A stretch of 64,000 nt of DNA from Myotis daubentonii (GCF_963259705.1 NC_081842.1:64182787-64246786), one strand, 5' to 3'; positions 22,951-33,896 are shown, counted from the first letter of the stretch. The notes: generated by a model not told the origin, from the letters alone. Numbers and translations: made by a program.

Positions 22951-24957
22951 TATATAATAATGAAATTTAATGAACATGAAATAATTAGAACTATAACAAA
23001 AACAATGAACACTAGAGAAACAAAATATAAACTTTTTATTTTGAGAACCAAATCACAATCAATCCAGTGATATAATATTTTTTTCCCAAAGGAAGGCATT
23101 GGAATTAACTATCACCTTTCAAGGCCCAACTGAGCCAATTTGTTTATTACCTCTGTTTCCTTGGAACTCCTACCTATACAAGATCCTTCTAAATTTTCCC
23201 TTGCATTTTCATTCCAAGAAGTGTTAAGAACTGGAGAACACTGGATCCAAAATTAAATATGAGGTAGCCCTTCACACAGCCTATCAGTCCTAGTTAAGAC
23301 TGAGGAACATGGCCCTTGATTGAGCCTCCTCTTGAGTAGGTAAGAGACTTGACTGCTGCAGAGTCAAGGCTCCACAGCATCTTCTTCATAAGCAGTGAAA
23401 GCCTGCCTTTGGGTACTTAAAAGGGAGAAACAAGTATTTGACTTTTCTCCTCTGCTCCTGCAGGATAGGAGACTATGGAGATCACATAGAGCCCAAGGTA
23501 TTAGTTCTAACTATACCTTGGCTTTACTAAAAAAGAACACACAAAAAGTAAGCTGTCAGAATTGAGTTGACCATAGGGAAGACTGACTTGACAACAAGGG
23601 CTGTTACCAAGCTGAAGTACATCATCATTTTCTAAAAATGTTAACAACTTTAAGAGGTTGTAAGCCTCCATTTTTTTTTTCCTACAAGGCTTTCAAAATC
23701 ACAAGTAATTCTATTCTAGCAGTGTTTTCGGTATAATTTGGATGGAAGGGAAGTGGCCATTCTAAATTAATATCTTCCAAGGTCTCATCTACTACATGAT
23801 TTTATTATTTTGTTTCCTTGAGCAGTTTAACCTCATTTACCTTCGATGTGGCAGAAGCTTTTTCCCCTTTCATCATATTTTCCAGATGAATGCGCAACCA
23901 TTAGAGAGATACATGGTGTATAAGGAATAAGAATAAGGAGTGGAAAACACAGCCAAGAAAGTACACAAGAGAATAAACCAGGCTAAACAAATATATTTTG
24001 TTTTATGTTATGAAAGTCAAACAGCTTTCTCTTTATCATAGTAGGTGAGGAGAATAGGGATCTCAGTGGGAAATTACATGTCCCCTTCTAAATCAAGACA
24101 GAATTAGCTACACTCATTTTTTACAGTATAAAAGGAAAATAAAGTTACAATTGCTAAGGTACTTAGGACCAAACTATACAAATGTTACACATTAAAACCT
24201 TGGAAGTATATTCAGAATGTAGTAGAATGTCTCACAGTGCATTATTGATGAGACAGCATACTGCTCTATTTGATTGTGAGTCATAAAAGAATAGCGTAGT
24301 CAAAAACATATGTATTGTTGAGAAAATATTTCATTATGTGAGACGAATGGAAATGGCTAAACAAGTATTATTTTCCAGGAATTCAGATAGTTTGCACCTA
24401 AAATTTATGATATTTAGTGCATAACCACTTCACTGAGGCAGATTTCCATTGTTGCTCACCCTGGCAGTTTATGGTTTTATTGGTTAAAAGTAAAGAGCTA
24501 GTTTAACCCTCTGTTTTTTTCCTCCTTTAAAGAAGATTCTTTTTGTCAGACTCTCTAAGAAGGTTTCTCTGCCCATTATTTGTTGCATTCACGTTCCTCT
24601 AAGAACTTACAAAGGACATATAAAAAAATCCTATGTGTGTTACACCTCATTCAATGTTATTGATAGATCATCCTGATGTACAGTTGCCAATACCAACATT
24701 TTAGAATTTATAAAATGTACCAAGGGATTATATTCCTGTCCTACAACTAATAATTAACGTTAACTGACACAACATACTATCCTTTATCTTTTTCTCTGTG
24801 TATCTATAACATAGCCAGAAAGTATACTGAATATAGAGTGGGGTTGTTTAAAGTCTTCAAAACAGATTAACTTTCTAGTTTCATCTTCATACTTTTGCAT
24901 AAGCCCTGAACAATGAACTTGGAAACAGTAGCCTCTTGGAATCATAAAAGAATCATC
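22951..24957. other. Unassigned DNA, about 2 kb
   Basis: The longest stretch in the first half where I recognise no repeat. There are no long frames, CpG cluster or splice-flanked exon that I can support. Confidence 0.4.
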
Positions 24958-24965
24958 ATGTAGAG

Positions 24966-25170
24966 CAGGGGTAGGCAATGCCTGGCTTGCAGGCCATATA
25001 AGGCCTTAGAAATCATTTGGTCTGGCCCTGTCAAGGCTTTGGGGGTGAGTTAATTAAATGTTTGACCAAATATAGCAGGTTAATTTTTAAGTTTATAATT
25101 TTGTATGTCCCATGAATGATGTTATAAATATCCAAATGGCTCTTGGCAGAAAAAAGGTTCCCCACCCCTG
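24966..25170. mobile_element. Non-autonomous hAT transposon with perfect 8-bp TSD
   Basis: The ends are caggggtaggcaa and ttccccacccctg (inverted, with a few mismatches). The flanking direct repeat atgtagag is perfect (24958-24965 and 25171-25178), the 8-bp hallmark of hAT. The interior has ctggcttgcaggccatataa and ggctcttggcagaaa. Length 205 bp, no coding capacity. Confidence 0.93.
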
Positions 25171-25250
25171 ATGTAGAGGCTGATTTTTGGACAACATTAT
25201 GGGTGGAAGAGGAATAGTTTCAAAAAAGAAAAAGTTTTACCAGCCTCTTC

Positions 25251-25350
25251 CACCTTCCCTATCTACCTATCTATCTATCTAGCATCATCTAGCTAGCTAG
25301 CTATCTCTAGGTATCATCTATTTATATATCTAGCTATCATCTACCTATAT
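25251..25350. repeat. (CTAT)n / (CTAG)n microsatellite
   Basis: Tracts of ctatctat and ctagctag with interruptions. Confidence 0.92.
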
Positions 25351-25471
25351 GTAAAGTGTAGTATGTACATAAGTTTGGAAAACCCCAAAATAGGCATTAT
25401 ATTTGGTACCAGGTCTCTAGCTGTAGGGGAACTGAATTTCTGCAAATTCCATCACAGGGAGGAGAGAAAAG

Positions 25472-25475
<4 letters not shown>

Positions 25476-25543
<68 letters not shown>
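25476..25543. repeat. (GA)n microsatellite
   Basis: About 34 uninterrupted ag units. It makes an artificial Arg-Glu repeat frame at 25363-25566. Confidence 0.97.
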
Positions 25544-25547
<4 letters not shown>

Positions 25548-25566
25548 TGGGGAGAATGTTAGGTAA

Positions 25567-26545
25567 GGAGATTATTTTAGTTTTTCTTCAGCATCCTTAC
25601 TCCTTGGTAGGCCTCTGATACTAATATCAAAAATATGTCACATAACTCAGAGATGTAAAGCTCCTTAGAAGTCATGAAGAGGTTACATTTTACAGATGAA
25701 GAATCTACAGCCTGGACAGTTTAGGTGCTACCATCCATTAATGGCAGAGCCTGCACCTTTTACTCACCTTTCCTGATTTCAATCAATCACAGTATTTTCC
25801 CTCTACCCTTGCTTAAATCTAAAAGTTATTCCTCTATTAAGAGAAAGATAAGTAAAATGTAAATGAACTATAAAATACAGAAATATTAAAAGGGAGGGAA
25901 ATTGAAGGGCAAGTACAAATACAGTTTAAAAGTTATCAAGTTTTGATTATTTTTTCTATATTTAATATTTTAACTCTTTTATGAAGAAAAGCAAGATGAA
26001 AAACGTAAGTTTGGTATAATTAATAAATTGAACTTATTTATCAACAGTTATAAGATATATTGCCTATCACAGGATATTTTGAAAAAAAGTTGAAATTCCT
26101 TTGAAAAGTAATTGAAGAAGCCACTTAGTAAGCTAAGGTTAATGCAGTAATACCTATGACTTCATGATTACCATCAGTGTGGGAGTCCTTCAACAACCAC
26201 ATGAAGATGGGGTAGTCTTCTCTTAGTATTGAATACATGCTATTTACATTAATTTGCACCAAACAGAAAGTTTCCTGATCCCATGTAATGAAAAAATGTC
26301 CCGTTTTTCATCTACTAAAATCACCTTGTTAGCCAAGGTTGAAATGCCTTCTGAAGTGCCCAACATAGTAATTGACATTTAGCCAGTCTTAAAGTCATGA
26401 CTATGGAATGACTTGACTTTTTTATATAAAATAATAAGAATTTTCCTCCCCAGCTCCCATACTCTATTAGCATAGGAACCTCCAAAGAGCCAAACCCATA
26501 TCTGCCTGTGGTTCCTTGTGGAGCAAATTCTTTCATAGCATTGTA
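25567..26545. other. Unassigned DNA
   Basis: No recognised element apart from weak MIR-like text near 25690-25750 (tacagatgaagaatctacag). Confidence 0.35.
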
Positions 26546-26665
26546 TACATCCTAATCAGGGATGGAACCTGCAATTTAAGTATGTGCCCTGATCAGAAAT
26601 CGAATCCACAACTTTTGATGTATGAAATGACACTCCAATCAATTTAGCCACCCAGCACAGTCACT
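26546..26665 (-). mobile_element. VES SINE head fragment, diverged
   Basis: Antisense head: cagggatggaacctgcaa, tgccctgatcagaaatcgaa, then aatttagccacccagcac. The body is lost. Confidence 0.7.
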
Positions 26666-27949
26666 TTTTTTTTTAATGTCATACTTGGTTTTTCCTGATA
26701 CAGCGATGTTTATCCTTTGCATAATTAATTATTTTATTGTTGTTGTTTTTGTTTTGTTTTGCTTAATAACTCAAGACACTTATCAACAGAGAAATGATGT
26801 CCTAAAATATACTACATGAAAGAGAGGTAGAAGATTCCTCCCATGTGTCTGATTTTCACTTCTTAATTCCATTTGAGTAGTAGACTGTTAGGATAGAGCC
26901 CCACAGTTCTCATGGACTTTAGAAAAATGTTTCTCTTAATTGGTCTCTGGAGCTTTAACTTTCATTAACTATTAAATAAACTTTTTTTATTGGAAAGAGA
27001 CCTAGAAACAAAGTGCAATATTGGCCCCTTCAATAATGTTAATCATGTTAACATCAAGCCCGTTCCAACTGGACCTGTCACTGGATAATCAGACACTAAT
27101 GATGAGCTAAGGAATGATGTAGGCAAGTAGGAAAAAAATCACCTACATTAAATGTCTTGATGAATCTGGTATATGGCAAATGAAGTAGAAAAATCCATAG
27201 CAATAACTTGGGAGACACACTTACAAATATCCCAAAGAGAGGATGATAAGCTCATTGTGGGCATTAAGTTATTGGTATTCTTTCTGATTCTCTTAGTAAT
27301 GAACTAAGTTCACTTACTCAGTAAGAATGCAATAAATGCTAAGAGGGGACTGATGGGAATCCTGTAGGATTAAGTCTTTCTCAGTAGATGAACAATGAAA
27401 ATTAAAATCGTTATTTCAAGTCCTATGTAAATGTTGTTGAACACTTCACCTATTCCCTTTCCGTGACTTTGATTGTCTTGTCTGTTTAATTGTAAGAGAA
27501 AGTAAATAATCACTAACTTTTCTAGTCTTTAATGATTCAAAGTTGGGTAAATTGAGCAATTTTAAATTTGCCTTCATGTAGAATATGCCCTCTTAGGTAT
27601 CCATTACAAAACAAGAAAAATATAACATAAAGGATGAGAATATGAAATATATTTAAAATCATAATATACATCTACTAAAAAGTAAAAAGATAAAGTTCTA
27701 TTAGTCACTGGTCTAACCTATTTCATTGTACTGTCAGATGAGTTACAATGTATACATTTCATTGACATCCACAGTTAGCAGCTCAGTAAAGTTTTAGTCA
27801 CCCCATAGAAACATTCATTTTAAGGCATCTGCTCCCATAGTTCTTGCTTTTCTCATCGAGAAATGAGCACAGATTTTTATTTTCTGGAGAGTCCCTCACT
27901 CAGTTTACTCCCAACTTTTACTTGAATTCTTAACAACTACCAGGTGTCA
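26666..27949. other. Unassigned DNA
   Basis: A (TTG)n-like run at 26735-26765; otherwise nothing recognised. Confidence 0.35.
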
Positions 27950-28620
27950 GACACTATGTCTTAGTCACAATTGGGAATTACAAAGACCTGTTCATTCATC
28001 AATAAATATTTAAGTATCTCTCATGTGTTAATTTGCCGGGGTCAAATATGAGAAATGATAGTCACTACTGTCAAGTAGCTTGTAAATCAAGTTGAAGAAA
28101 AACAAATGCACTTAGAAATGTAGCACATGGCAACATGAGATAAACATTATTCAAATGTTATAATCAACAAATCTCAAAAAAACCTGAGAGAGCAATCACC
28201 TCTAGCTGAAGGGAGTCCTAAAGGAAATGGCACTTAAGCTGTGTTTTAAAGAAAGTGAACGAATTGAACAGATATGGATGTGGGAAACAGAAATTGTCAT
28301 CCACATTGAGGGACTGGTATGAGCAAAGAGTTGGACGTGTAGAATGTAAGTGTGTATTAATAGAGCCAAATTATTAAGAAAATGTGGCAAAGATGAAAGT
28401 GTATTAATGAGTCAGTCTGTATGTAGGAAAAGGGTAAGAGAGAAACTGAGAGAAGCATAAGGTAGGGCCAGATTACAGAGGACCTGGGACAGCAGGCTTA
28501 AGTGTGTGATCATCCAGGGGCAATGAAAGCTAATGGAAGATTCTTTGAGCAAGGGATTTAATTTCCTAGGTTCATTTGGCAGCATTTGTTACCAGAGAAA
28601 GTAAGGGGGAGTGAGATGCT
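27950..28620 (+). mobile_element. Ancient mammalian interspersed repeat, copy 2
   Basis: Same order as 18545-19060: gtgtcagacactatgtc, caattgggaattacaaag, gagtcctaaaggaaatggc, agggccagattacagaggac, caatgaaagctaatgg. Ends approximate. Confidence 0.5.
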
Positions 28621-28963
28621 GTGCAGAGGACTGGCTGACACACTGACTAAGTAGTAACGAGCAAAGCTAAAACCTCAGCAGCACAGAGGAGACAATTAGA
28701 GACAATTGCAAAATTAGAGGCAATATCAAAATAGAAGTTGGTTCAGGTGAGTGATCCCAAGAACCCTTATTTTATCCATTTTATATTTATTTATTTGAGA
28801 GGTAGAGAAAATGTGGCAACAGAGCCCGTGAGATAAGAAAAAATGTATCCAATGATTGTAGGAAATTTTATACCTAGTTAAAAAATGTCTCACCCACAAT
28901 ATTCAATTTTCTAATTTTTAAAATTCTTTTTGGTATAATGTTTGCTGGATTTAATGTTGCCAG

Positions 28964-28964
<1 letters not shown>

Positions 28965-29031
<67 letters not shown>
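28965..29031. repeat. (TA)n microsatellite
   Basis: About 33 TA units directly abutting the 3' end of the next Helitron. Confidence 0.97.
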
Positions 29032-29032
<1 letters not shown>

Positions 29033-29034
<2 letters not shown>

Positions 29035-29536
29035 AGAGGCACGGTGCACAAATTCATGCACCAGTGGGGTCCCTCAGCCTGGTCTGTGGGATCGGGCTGA
29101 AACCAGCTTTCCAACATCCCCCAAGAGGTCCCAGATTGCAAGAGGGTGCAGGCCAGGCCGAGGGGACCCACTGGTGCACAATCAGGGCCAGGGAGGACAC
29201 AGGAAGTTGGCCAGCCAGGGAAGGACTGTAGGAGTGCTCCAGGGCATGTCTGGCCCATGTTGCTCAGTCCCGATTGGCCAGACCCCAGCAGCAAGATAAC
29301 CTACCAGTCGGAGTGTCTGCCCCCTGGTGGTGAGTGCACGTCATAGCAACTGGCCGACTAGTCAACTGTCTGTTACCTGGTGATCAGTGCACGCCATAGA
29401 GACTGGTCGACCAGTCGACTGGCTGCTCCCTGGTGGTCAGTGCACATAATAGTGAGTAGTTGAGCAGCCTTAGCATATCATTAACATATTACACCTTGGT
29501 TGACCTGATGACTGGACACTTTGCATATTAGGCTTT

Positions 29537-29545
<9 letters not shown>
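29033..29545 (-). mobile_element. Helitron, minus strand, between two (TA)n tracts
   Basis: The 3' end on the minus strand is ggtgca...gcctCTAA (plus ttagaggcacggtgcac). The 5' end is the reverse of taataaaa-gcctaatatgc (plus gcatattaggcttttatttt). The exact 5' base is lost in (TA)n. Contains a 53-bp triplication with CTCF-like cores. Confidence 0.83.
29317..29475 (-). repeat. Three tandem 53-bp units, each with a CTCF-core-like motif
   Basis: Units start at 29317, 29370 and 29423 (exactly 53 bp apart). On the minus strand their cores read CCACCAGGGGGCAG (29317-29330, canonical), tcaccaggtaacag (29370-29383) and CCACCAGGGAGCAG (29423-29436). Each is followed by agtgcac and a run related to gactggtcgaccagtc. 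Confidence 0.75.

Positions 29546-29595
<50 letters not shown>
29541..29595. repeat. (TA)n microsatellite
   Basis: About 27 AT units between two Helitrons of opposite orientation. Confidence 0.96.
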
Positions 29596-29599
<4 letters not shown>

Positions 29600-29670
29600 C
29601 TATATAATAAAGAGGTGATATGCAAATTGACCATCACACCCTCACACAAGATGCTGTACCCATGTGGTCA

Positions 29671-29719
29671 CAAGATGGCCACCCACATGTCACCACAAGA
29701 TGGTCGCCACAAGATGGCC
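29671..29719 (+). promoter_or_regulatory. Three clustered YY1-like cores
   Basis: caagatggcc, caagatggtc and caagatggcc at 29671, 29696 and 29710. The match is to the YY1 core only; activity unknown. Confidence 0.35.
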
Positions 29720-29988
29720 AGCAGGGGAGGGCAATTATGGACAATCAGGCCATCAGGGGAGGGCAGTTAGAGGTGACCAGGCCAGCAGGGGAGGGCAGTT
29801 GGGGGAGACTGGGCTGGCAGGGGAGGGCTGTTGGGGGCAATCAAGCTGTCAGGGGAGCAGTTAGGCATTGATCCAGACTGGCAGGGTAGTGATTAGGGGG
29901 TGATCAGACTGGCAGGCAGAACCAGTTAGGGGCAATCAGGCAGGCAGGCAGGCGAGCGTTGGGAGCCAGCAGTCCTGGATTGTGAGAG

Positions 29989-30055
29989 GGATGTCCTACT
30001 GCCGGTTTAAGCCTGATCCCACAGGGATCAGGCCTAAACCGGCAGTAGGACATCC
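29989..30055. repeat. 67-bp near-perfect palindrome
   Basis: Arms of 32 bases (ggatgtcctactgccggttt and onward) with a 3-base centre and one mismatch. A related palindrome lies in the Helitron at 52869 (53215-53279), so it belongs to the element family and is not local. Confidence 0.92.
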
Positions 30056-30160
30056 CCCAAGGGGTCCCAAATTGGAGAGGGTGCAGGCTGGGCTGAGGGA
30101 TCCCCCATGTATGAATTTTGTGCACTGGGCCTCTAATATATATATATGCATATATATGTA

Positions 30161-30373
30161 CTAGAGGCCTGACACATGAAATTCATGCAAGAGTAGGCCT
30201 TCCTTCTCCCGGCTGCCAGCACCAGCTTCCCTCTAGCACCCAGGACCCAGGCTTTCCTGTGGCTACCAGCAGGCACCTGGGACCTGGGCTTCCCTCCGGC
30301 CCTGGCTTCATCCAGAAGGATGTCCGGAATGATGTCTGGTCTAATTAGCATATTACCCTTTTATTATTATAGA
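30161..30373 (-). mobile_element. Short Helitron, minus strand
   Basis: The minus 5' end is A|TC(TATAATAATAAAAGGG) followed by taatatgctaattagacc, the same start as the copy at 22456. The 3' end CTAG is at 30161-30164. Third Helitron within 1.35 kb. Confidence 0.87.
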
Positions 30374-30439
30374 TATGCACACATACTTTGGAGTCTAATG
30401 AATTTGCTCGTGCTACTAAAATTTTTCTGTTTCTAAGTG

Positions 30440-30785
30440 TCTTTGTCAGTTTAGGCTGCTACAACAAAACAACATAGTCTAGGTGGCATATGAAAAGAGA
30501 AATTTATTTCTCACAATTCTGGAGGCTGGAGGTCCTCAATCAGGGTGCCAGTATGGGTGGGTTCTGGTGAAGGCTCCTTCTTGGTTGCAGACTGCTAACT
30601 TCTCCTTGTGTCTTCACATGACAGAAAGAGTTTCCTTGGACCCTTTTTATAAGGGTATTAATCTAATTCATGAGGTCTGCACCCTCAAAACCTAATTACC
30701 TCCAAAGGCCCCACCTTCTAGTACTATCACATAGCAGATTGTGCTTTCAACATATACATTTGAGGGAGATGTGAGTCTATAGCAG
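30440..30785 (-). mobile_element. ERVL-MaLR LTR (MST/MLT1 type)
   Basis: Antisense LTR: gtttaggctgctacaacaaa, atttatttctcacaattctg, ttgtgtcttcacatgacag, tttataagggtattaatc, ccaaaggccccaccttctag, ending ttcaacatatacatttgag. Solo; no internal region seen. Confidence 0.75.
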
Positions 30786-30952
30786 TGTTGAAGGGGGGAA
30801 AAGTCTTTATTCTTGTGAACAACTGTGTTAATTCTACTGCATATTATGATCTTAGGGATTTGATTGTTCATTTAAATAGTGATGATTGAAAGTGTATAGC
30901 TAGATCTGTGTTTGTTACAGGAGTGTTAGACTTCATTAAGTAGCACCTAAAT

Positions 30953-31032
30953 CAAGCATGTCAAACTCATAGCCCCTGGCCTGCATGTCTTGTTTATTTG
31001 GCCTGTGTTAGCCTTTGAGTTTGACATGCTTG
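30953..31032. mobile_element. 80-bp miniature hAT with perfect TSD
   Basis: The ends form a 17-bp perfect inverted repeat (caagcatgtcaaactca). Flanking acctaaat is a perfect 8-bp duplication (30945-30952, 31033-31040). Barely more than its terminal repeats. Confidence 0.92.
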
Positions 31033-31040
31033 ACCTAAAT

Positions 31041-31559
31041 CAACCTCAATTGTTTGTGATACATTAGTTCTTCAATGAAACTGGTATAGTTCTAGTTGAA
31101 GATTGTCTATAAATCACCAACTTTATAGTCTTAATCAGTCTCTCCTTCTTCAAGACTTATCCCTCTTTCTCCCCTCTTCTTAAACACCATCAGTTCATTT
31201 GTGGCACATCTTAATGCCTATTATAGAGAGAAAGTGTGAGTTTATGGTACCCAGGCTTTAACGGTGGAAAACTGGGGGTTGCTTCTTCTTCCCGGGTTGC
31301 TTCTTCTTCCCGGGGCCTTGTGCTCAGCAATGTCTTCTTTATCCATGACTTTTCACCCTCTTTCAGAAGACTTCTCATTGTTTTCAGTAAGTTTTAGAAA
31401 TGTTCAGACACCTGCTTTCCTTGATTCTTTGGGTACTTTCTGCCCAGATTATATGTCCCTCCTTCTCATGGATAATACTATGCCTGACTTTTGATCCCTG
31501 TGTATATCCTAAATACTTCTTTTACTTAGAACCAAGGCTCCTTTGTCATTTTCTGCTAT
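31041..31559. other. Unassigned DNA with a short tandem duplication
   Basis: At about 31276-31316 the phrase gggttgcttcttcttcccgg is present twice in tandem. A 76-codon frame (31264-31494) spans it without a recognisable domain. Confidence 0.4.
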
Positions 31560-31805
31560 TTTAAATGGACTAACTTCCTTTTTTGAGGGTAAGTCTGCCT
31601 CATGTCATTTTACTTTATTCTCAACCCCATTCCAGTTACTAAGTTCCTAGCCAATGTAAGAATTTGACTCTTAAGAACTCTAGGCCCTCCAAAGAACTGA
31701 AGAGCCAGAACCACATTCTAAAATGTGGCAAGTGGAGTAATTACTGATCTCAATATTAAAGTTAATTGATTTGATATGCCTTTGTGATGAGGTAGCAGGG
31801 GGTGA
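31560..31805. repeat. Unclassified local repeat, copy 1
   Basis: The right half (taggccctccaaagaac, aaaatgtggcaag, actgatctcaat, gtgatgaggtagcaggggg) recurs at 39440-39610. The left half (aacttccttttttgagg) recurs at 31925. Family not recognised. Confidence 0.5.
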
Positions 31806-31899
31806 TTGCTCTTTTTCTTAGTTGATTTACCTAACCTGCTGGTGGTGCTGGTCCTACTCTATTGGGTAGCCAGGGGAATATATCTCTGATTCTTTTATA

Positions 31900-32110
31900 A
31901 GAGCCCTGTGATCTTCATGCTGGATCAACTTCCTTTCTTGAGGTTACATGTGCTTCACATCATCTTCCTTTATTCCCACCCCCTCCCCTGCTCCCATTAC
32001 TGATTTTCTATACAGTGCAATAATAATTTGACTTCTAAGAATCATATATTAAAGCCACATGCATAACTAATGTGTGGTGCCTGCTCTCAAGATGCTTATA
32101 ATCTAGTGGG
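31900..32110. repeat. Unclassified local repeat, copy 2
   Basis: The text caacttcctttcttgaggtt, then tcacatcatcttcctttatt, then aatttgacttctaagaatc, parallels the left half of copy 1. Confidence 0.45.
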
Positions 32111-32633
32111 AGGAATCACTGTATATTTACAATTATTGGTTTAATATCTTTCTGACGATCATGTTTTAATGTACTATCTGAATAGCCCTTATATTCTTCT
32201 TCATTTGCAGAGAAGAAATGATTGACATTTTTTGTCTAACTAATCATTAGCTCTTTCTTGGCTCAGGTTACCAGCTCCTAATACTTCTCATTCTCTTTGC
32301 TGAATCTGCCCTTAATTAGCCCTAGAAGTATGAATACCTAGCATCCTATAAACATATATACAATTTCAAAATTATTTTATACCTAAACTCTAGGTCCTTG
32401 AGAAATAACAACAGCATTTTTTTTTTTATGTAAAGAAAAGAAAGGTCATAAACCAAAGAATCCTGGCATTACCAACCAAACTTTAATATGCTTATATTTT
32501 AAAGTAATCACTAGTCACCTTTGAAGGAAGAGAGAACAAATGTAATAACATGAAGTTGAACCAATAATAAAAAGGCATTGATATTTCTAATAGTTTTAAA
32601 ATATTGTTCCTTTTCTACTATAGTCAAAATGCT

Positions 32634-32830
32634 CAGCCCTAGCTGGTTTGGCTCAGTGGATAGAGCATCGGCCTGCGGACTGAAGGGTCCCAAGGAAGTC
32701 AAGGGCACATGCCCAAGCTGTGGGCTCGGTCCCCAGTGGGGGTTGTGCAGGAGGCAGCCCATCGATAATTCTCTCTCATCATTGATGTTTCTATCTCTCT
32801 CTCCCTTTCCCTTCCTCTTTGAAATCAATA

Positions 32831-32833
<3 letters not shown>
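32634..32833 (+). mobile_element. VES SINE with a small internal deletion
   Basis: The A-box ggctcagtggatagagcat is intact. The B-box region is deleted (gggtcccaaggaagtcaagg joins where ggttcgattccggtc is expected). Body and tail are normal; the tail runs into (TA)n. Confidence 0.92.

Positions 32834-32904
<71 letters not shown>
32834..32904. repeat. (TA)n microsatellite grown from a SINE tail
   Basis: About 35 AT units directly after caataaaaatt of the SINE tail. Confidence 0.97.
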
Positions 32905-32906
<2 letters not shown>

Positions 32907-33597
32907 CACTTATTGCCCATCAAAACAGCCTTAAAAATATGAAAAGTTTTATTTGTCATTTGTCGTTTCTAACCCAGAGTTAAAAGTTCTTTGCTCTATC
33001 CTTTCAAGGACTGCTTTTATTTTCTGTTTTAATTTCAATATTGTATTTCCTTTCTAAACATATTATGAGAGGCCATAAGGCACCAACATCTTTTATGCAA
33101 ATCAAGTAAAAATGTACAAAGTGTCTGTGTTTGGTTGGGTTTTATTTTCAAAAGTTTACTCATATGTGCTCCCAGCTGCAAACAGTCTACACATGCAGAT
33201 GCTTGAAACGTAGTTCTTTGGCCCTGGCATCCCCACTCCAGTAGGCATGTTTGTTACCTTAGAATGCAGAGGCCAAGTGTCTCTATTTATGTTTAACAAT
33301 AAGTTACCACAAGGTGGCATTCTCTCAGAACACAATATTGCTCCTACATTTTGGCAACTGCATTTTGAAGATTTGATATGCCTTAAGTTACAGTAAGGAA
33401 TCGATGCAAACATTTGTTGTTTTTGTCACTTTGGACATCTGATTTTTTTTTTTCTCACATAAGTTCTTAGTATGCAGATACTTTAGTATGAGCATTTTAT
33501 TATTATTTAGAGTTCACTCATTGGATTTAAAATTCTATAGACAAGCCCTACCCCGTATCCTATCCACAACTAATGTTTCTCTATGCTTAAAGTATTT
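32905..33597. other. Unassigned DNA, contains one CTCF-like core
   Basis: No transposon recognised. The only notable motif is at 33307. Confidence 0.4.
33307..33319 (+). promoter_or_regulatory. CTCF-core-like motif outside any recognised repeat
   Basis: ccacaaggtggca fits the CTCF core CCACNAGGTGGCAG at all positions covered. Unlike the others in the window it is not in a Helitron. Confidence 0.35.
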
Positions 33598-33612
33598 TAA
33601 AGCTCTATTTTT

Positions 33613-33827
33613 TAAATATATTTTATTGATTTTTTACAGAGAGGAAGGGAGAGAGAGATAGAGAGTTAGAAACATCGATGAGAGAGAAACATCGATCAGC
33701 CACCTCCTGCACATCTCCTACTGGGGATGTGCCCGCAACCCAGGTACATGCCCTTGACCGGAATCGAACCTGGGACCCTTCAGTCCACAGGCCGACGCTC
33801 TATCCACTGAGCCAAACCAGTTTCGGC
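33613..33827 (-). mobile_element. VES SINE, well preserved, with TSD
   Basis: Complete reverse-complement VES with reverse B-box ggaatcgaacc and reverse A-box gctctatccactgagcca. Perfect 15-bp direct repeat taaagctctattttt at 33598-33612 and 33828-33842. Confidence 0.95.
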
Positions 33828-33896
33828 TAAAGCTCTATTTTTGATCCCAACACTTATAAAATAACTCTTAGATAATTTATCCACAAAATACACAAT

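Larger units (their letters stand above)
29596..30136 (+). mobile_element. Helitron with internal palindrome and minisatellite
   Basis: The 5' end is A|TC(TCCTATATAATAAAG) and the 3' end gggcctCTAA|T. It contains three caagatgg cores (29671, 29696, 29710), then a minisatellite of about 33 bp (gccagcaggggagggcagtt, about 29715-29860), then a 67-bp near-perfect palindrome. Frames of 60-83 codons within it follow the repeats and are not genes. Confidence 0.87.

Noticed and set aside
25363..25566. Small Arg-Glu-rich protein
   Set aside because: Direct translation of the (GA)n microsatellite.
29620..29871. 83-codon Gln/Gly-rich frame
   Set aside because: It follows the minisatellite of about 33 bp (a multiple of three) in the Helitron, so it stays open by repetition.
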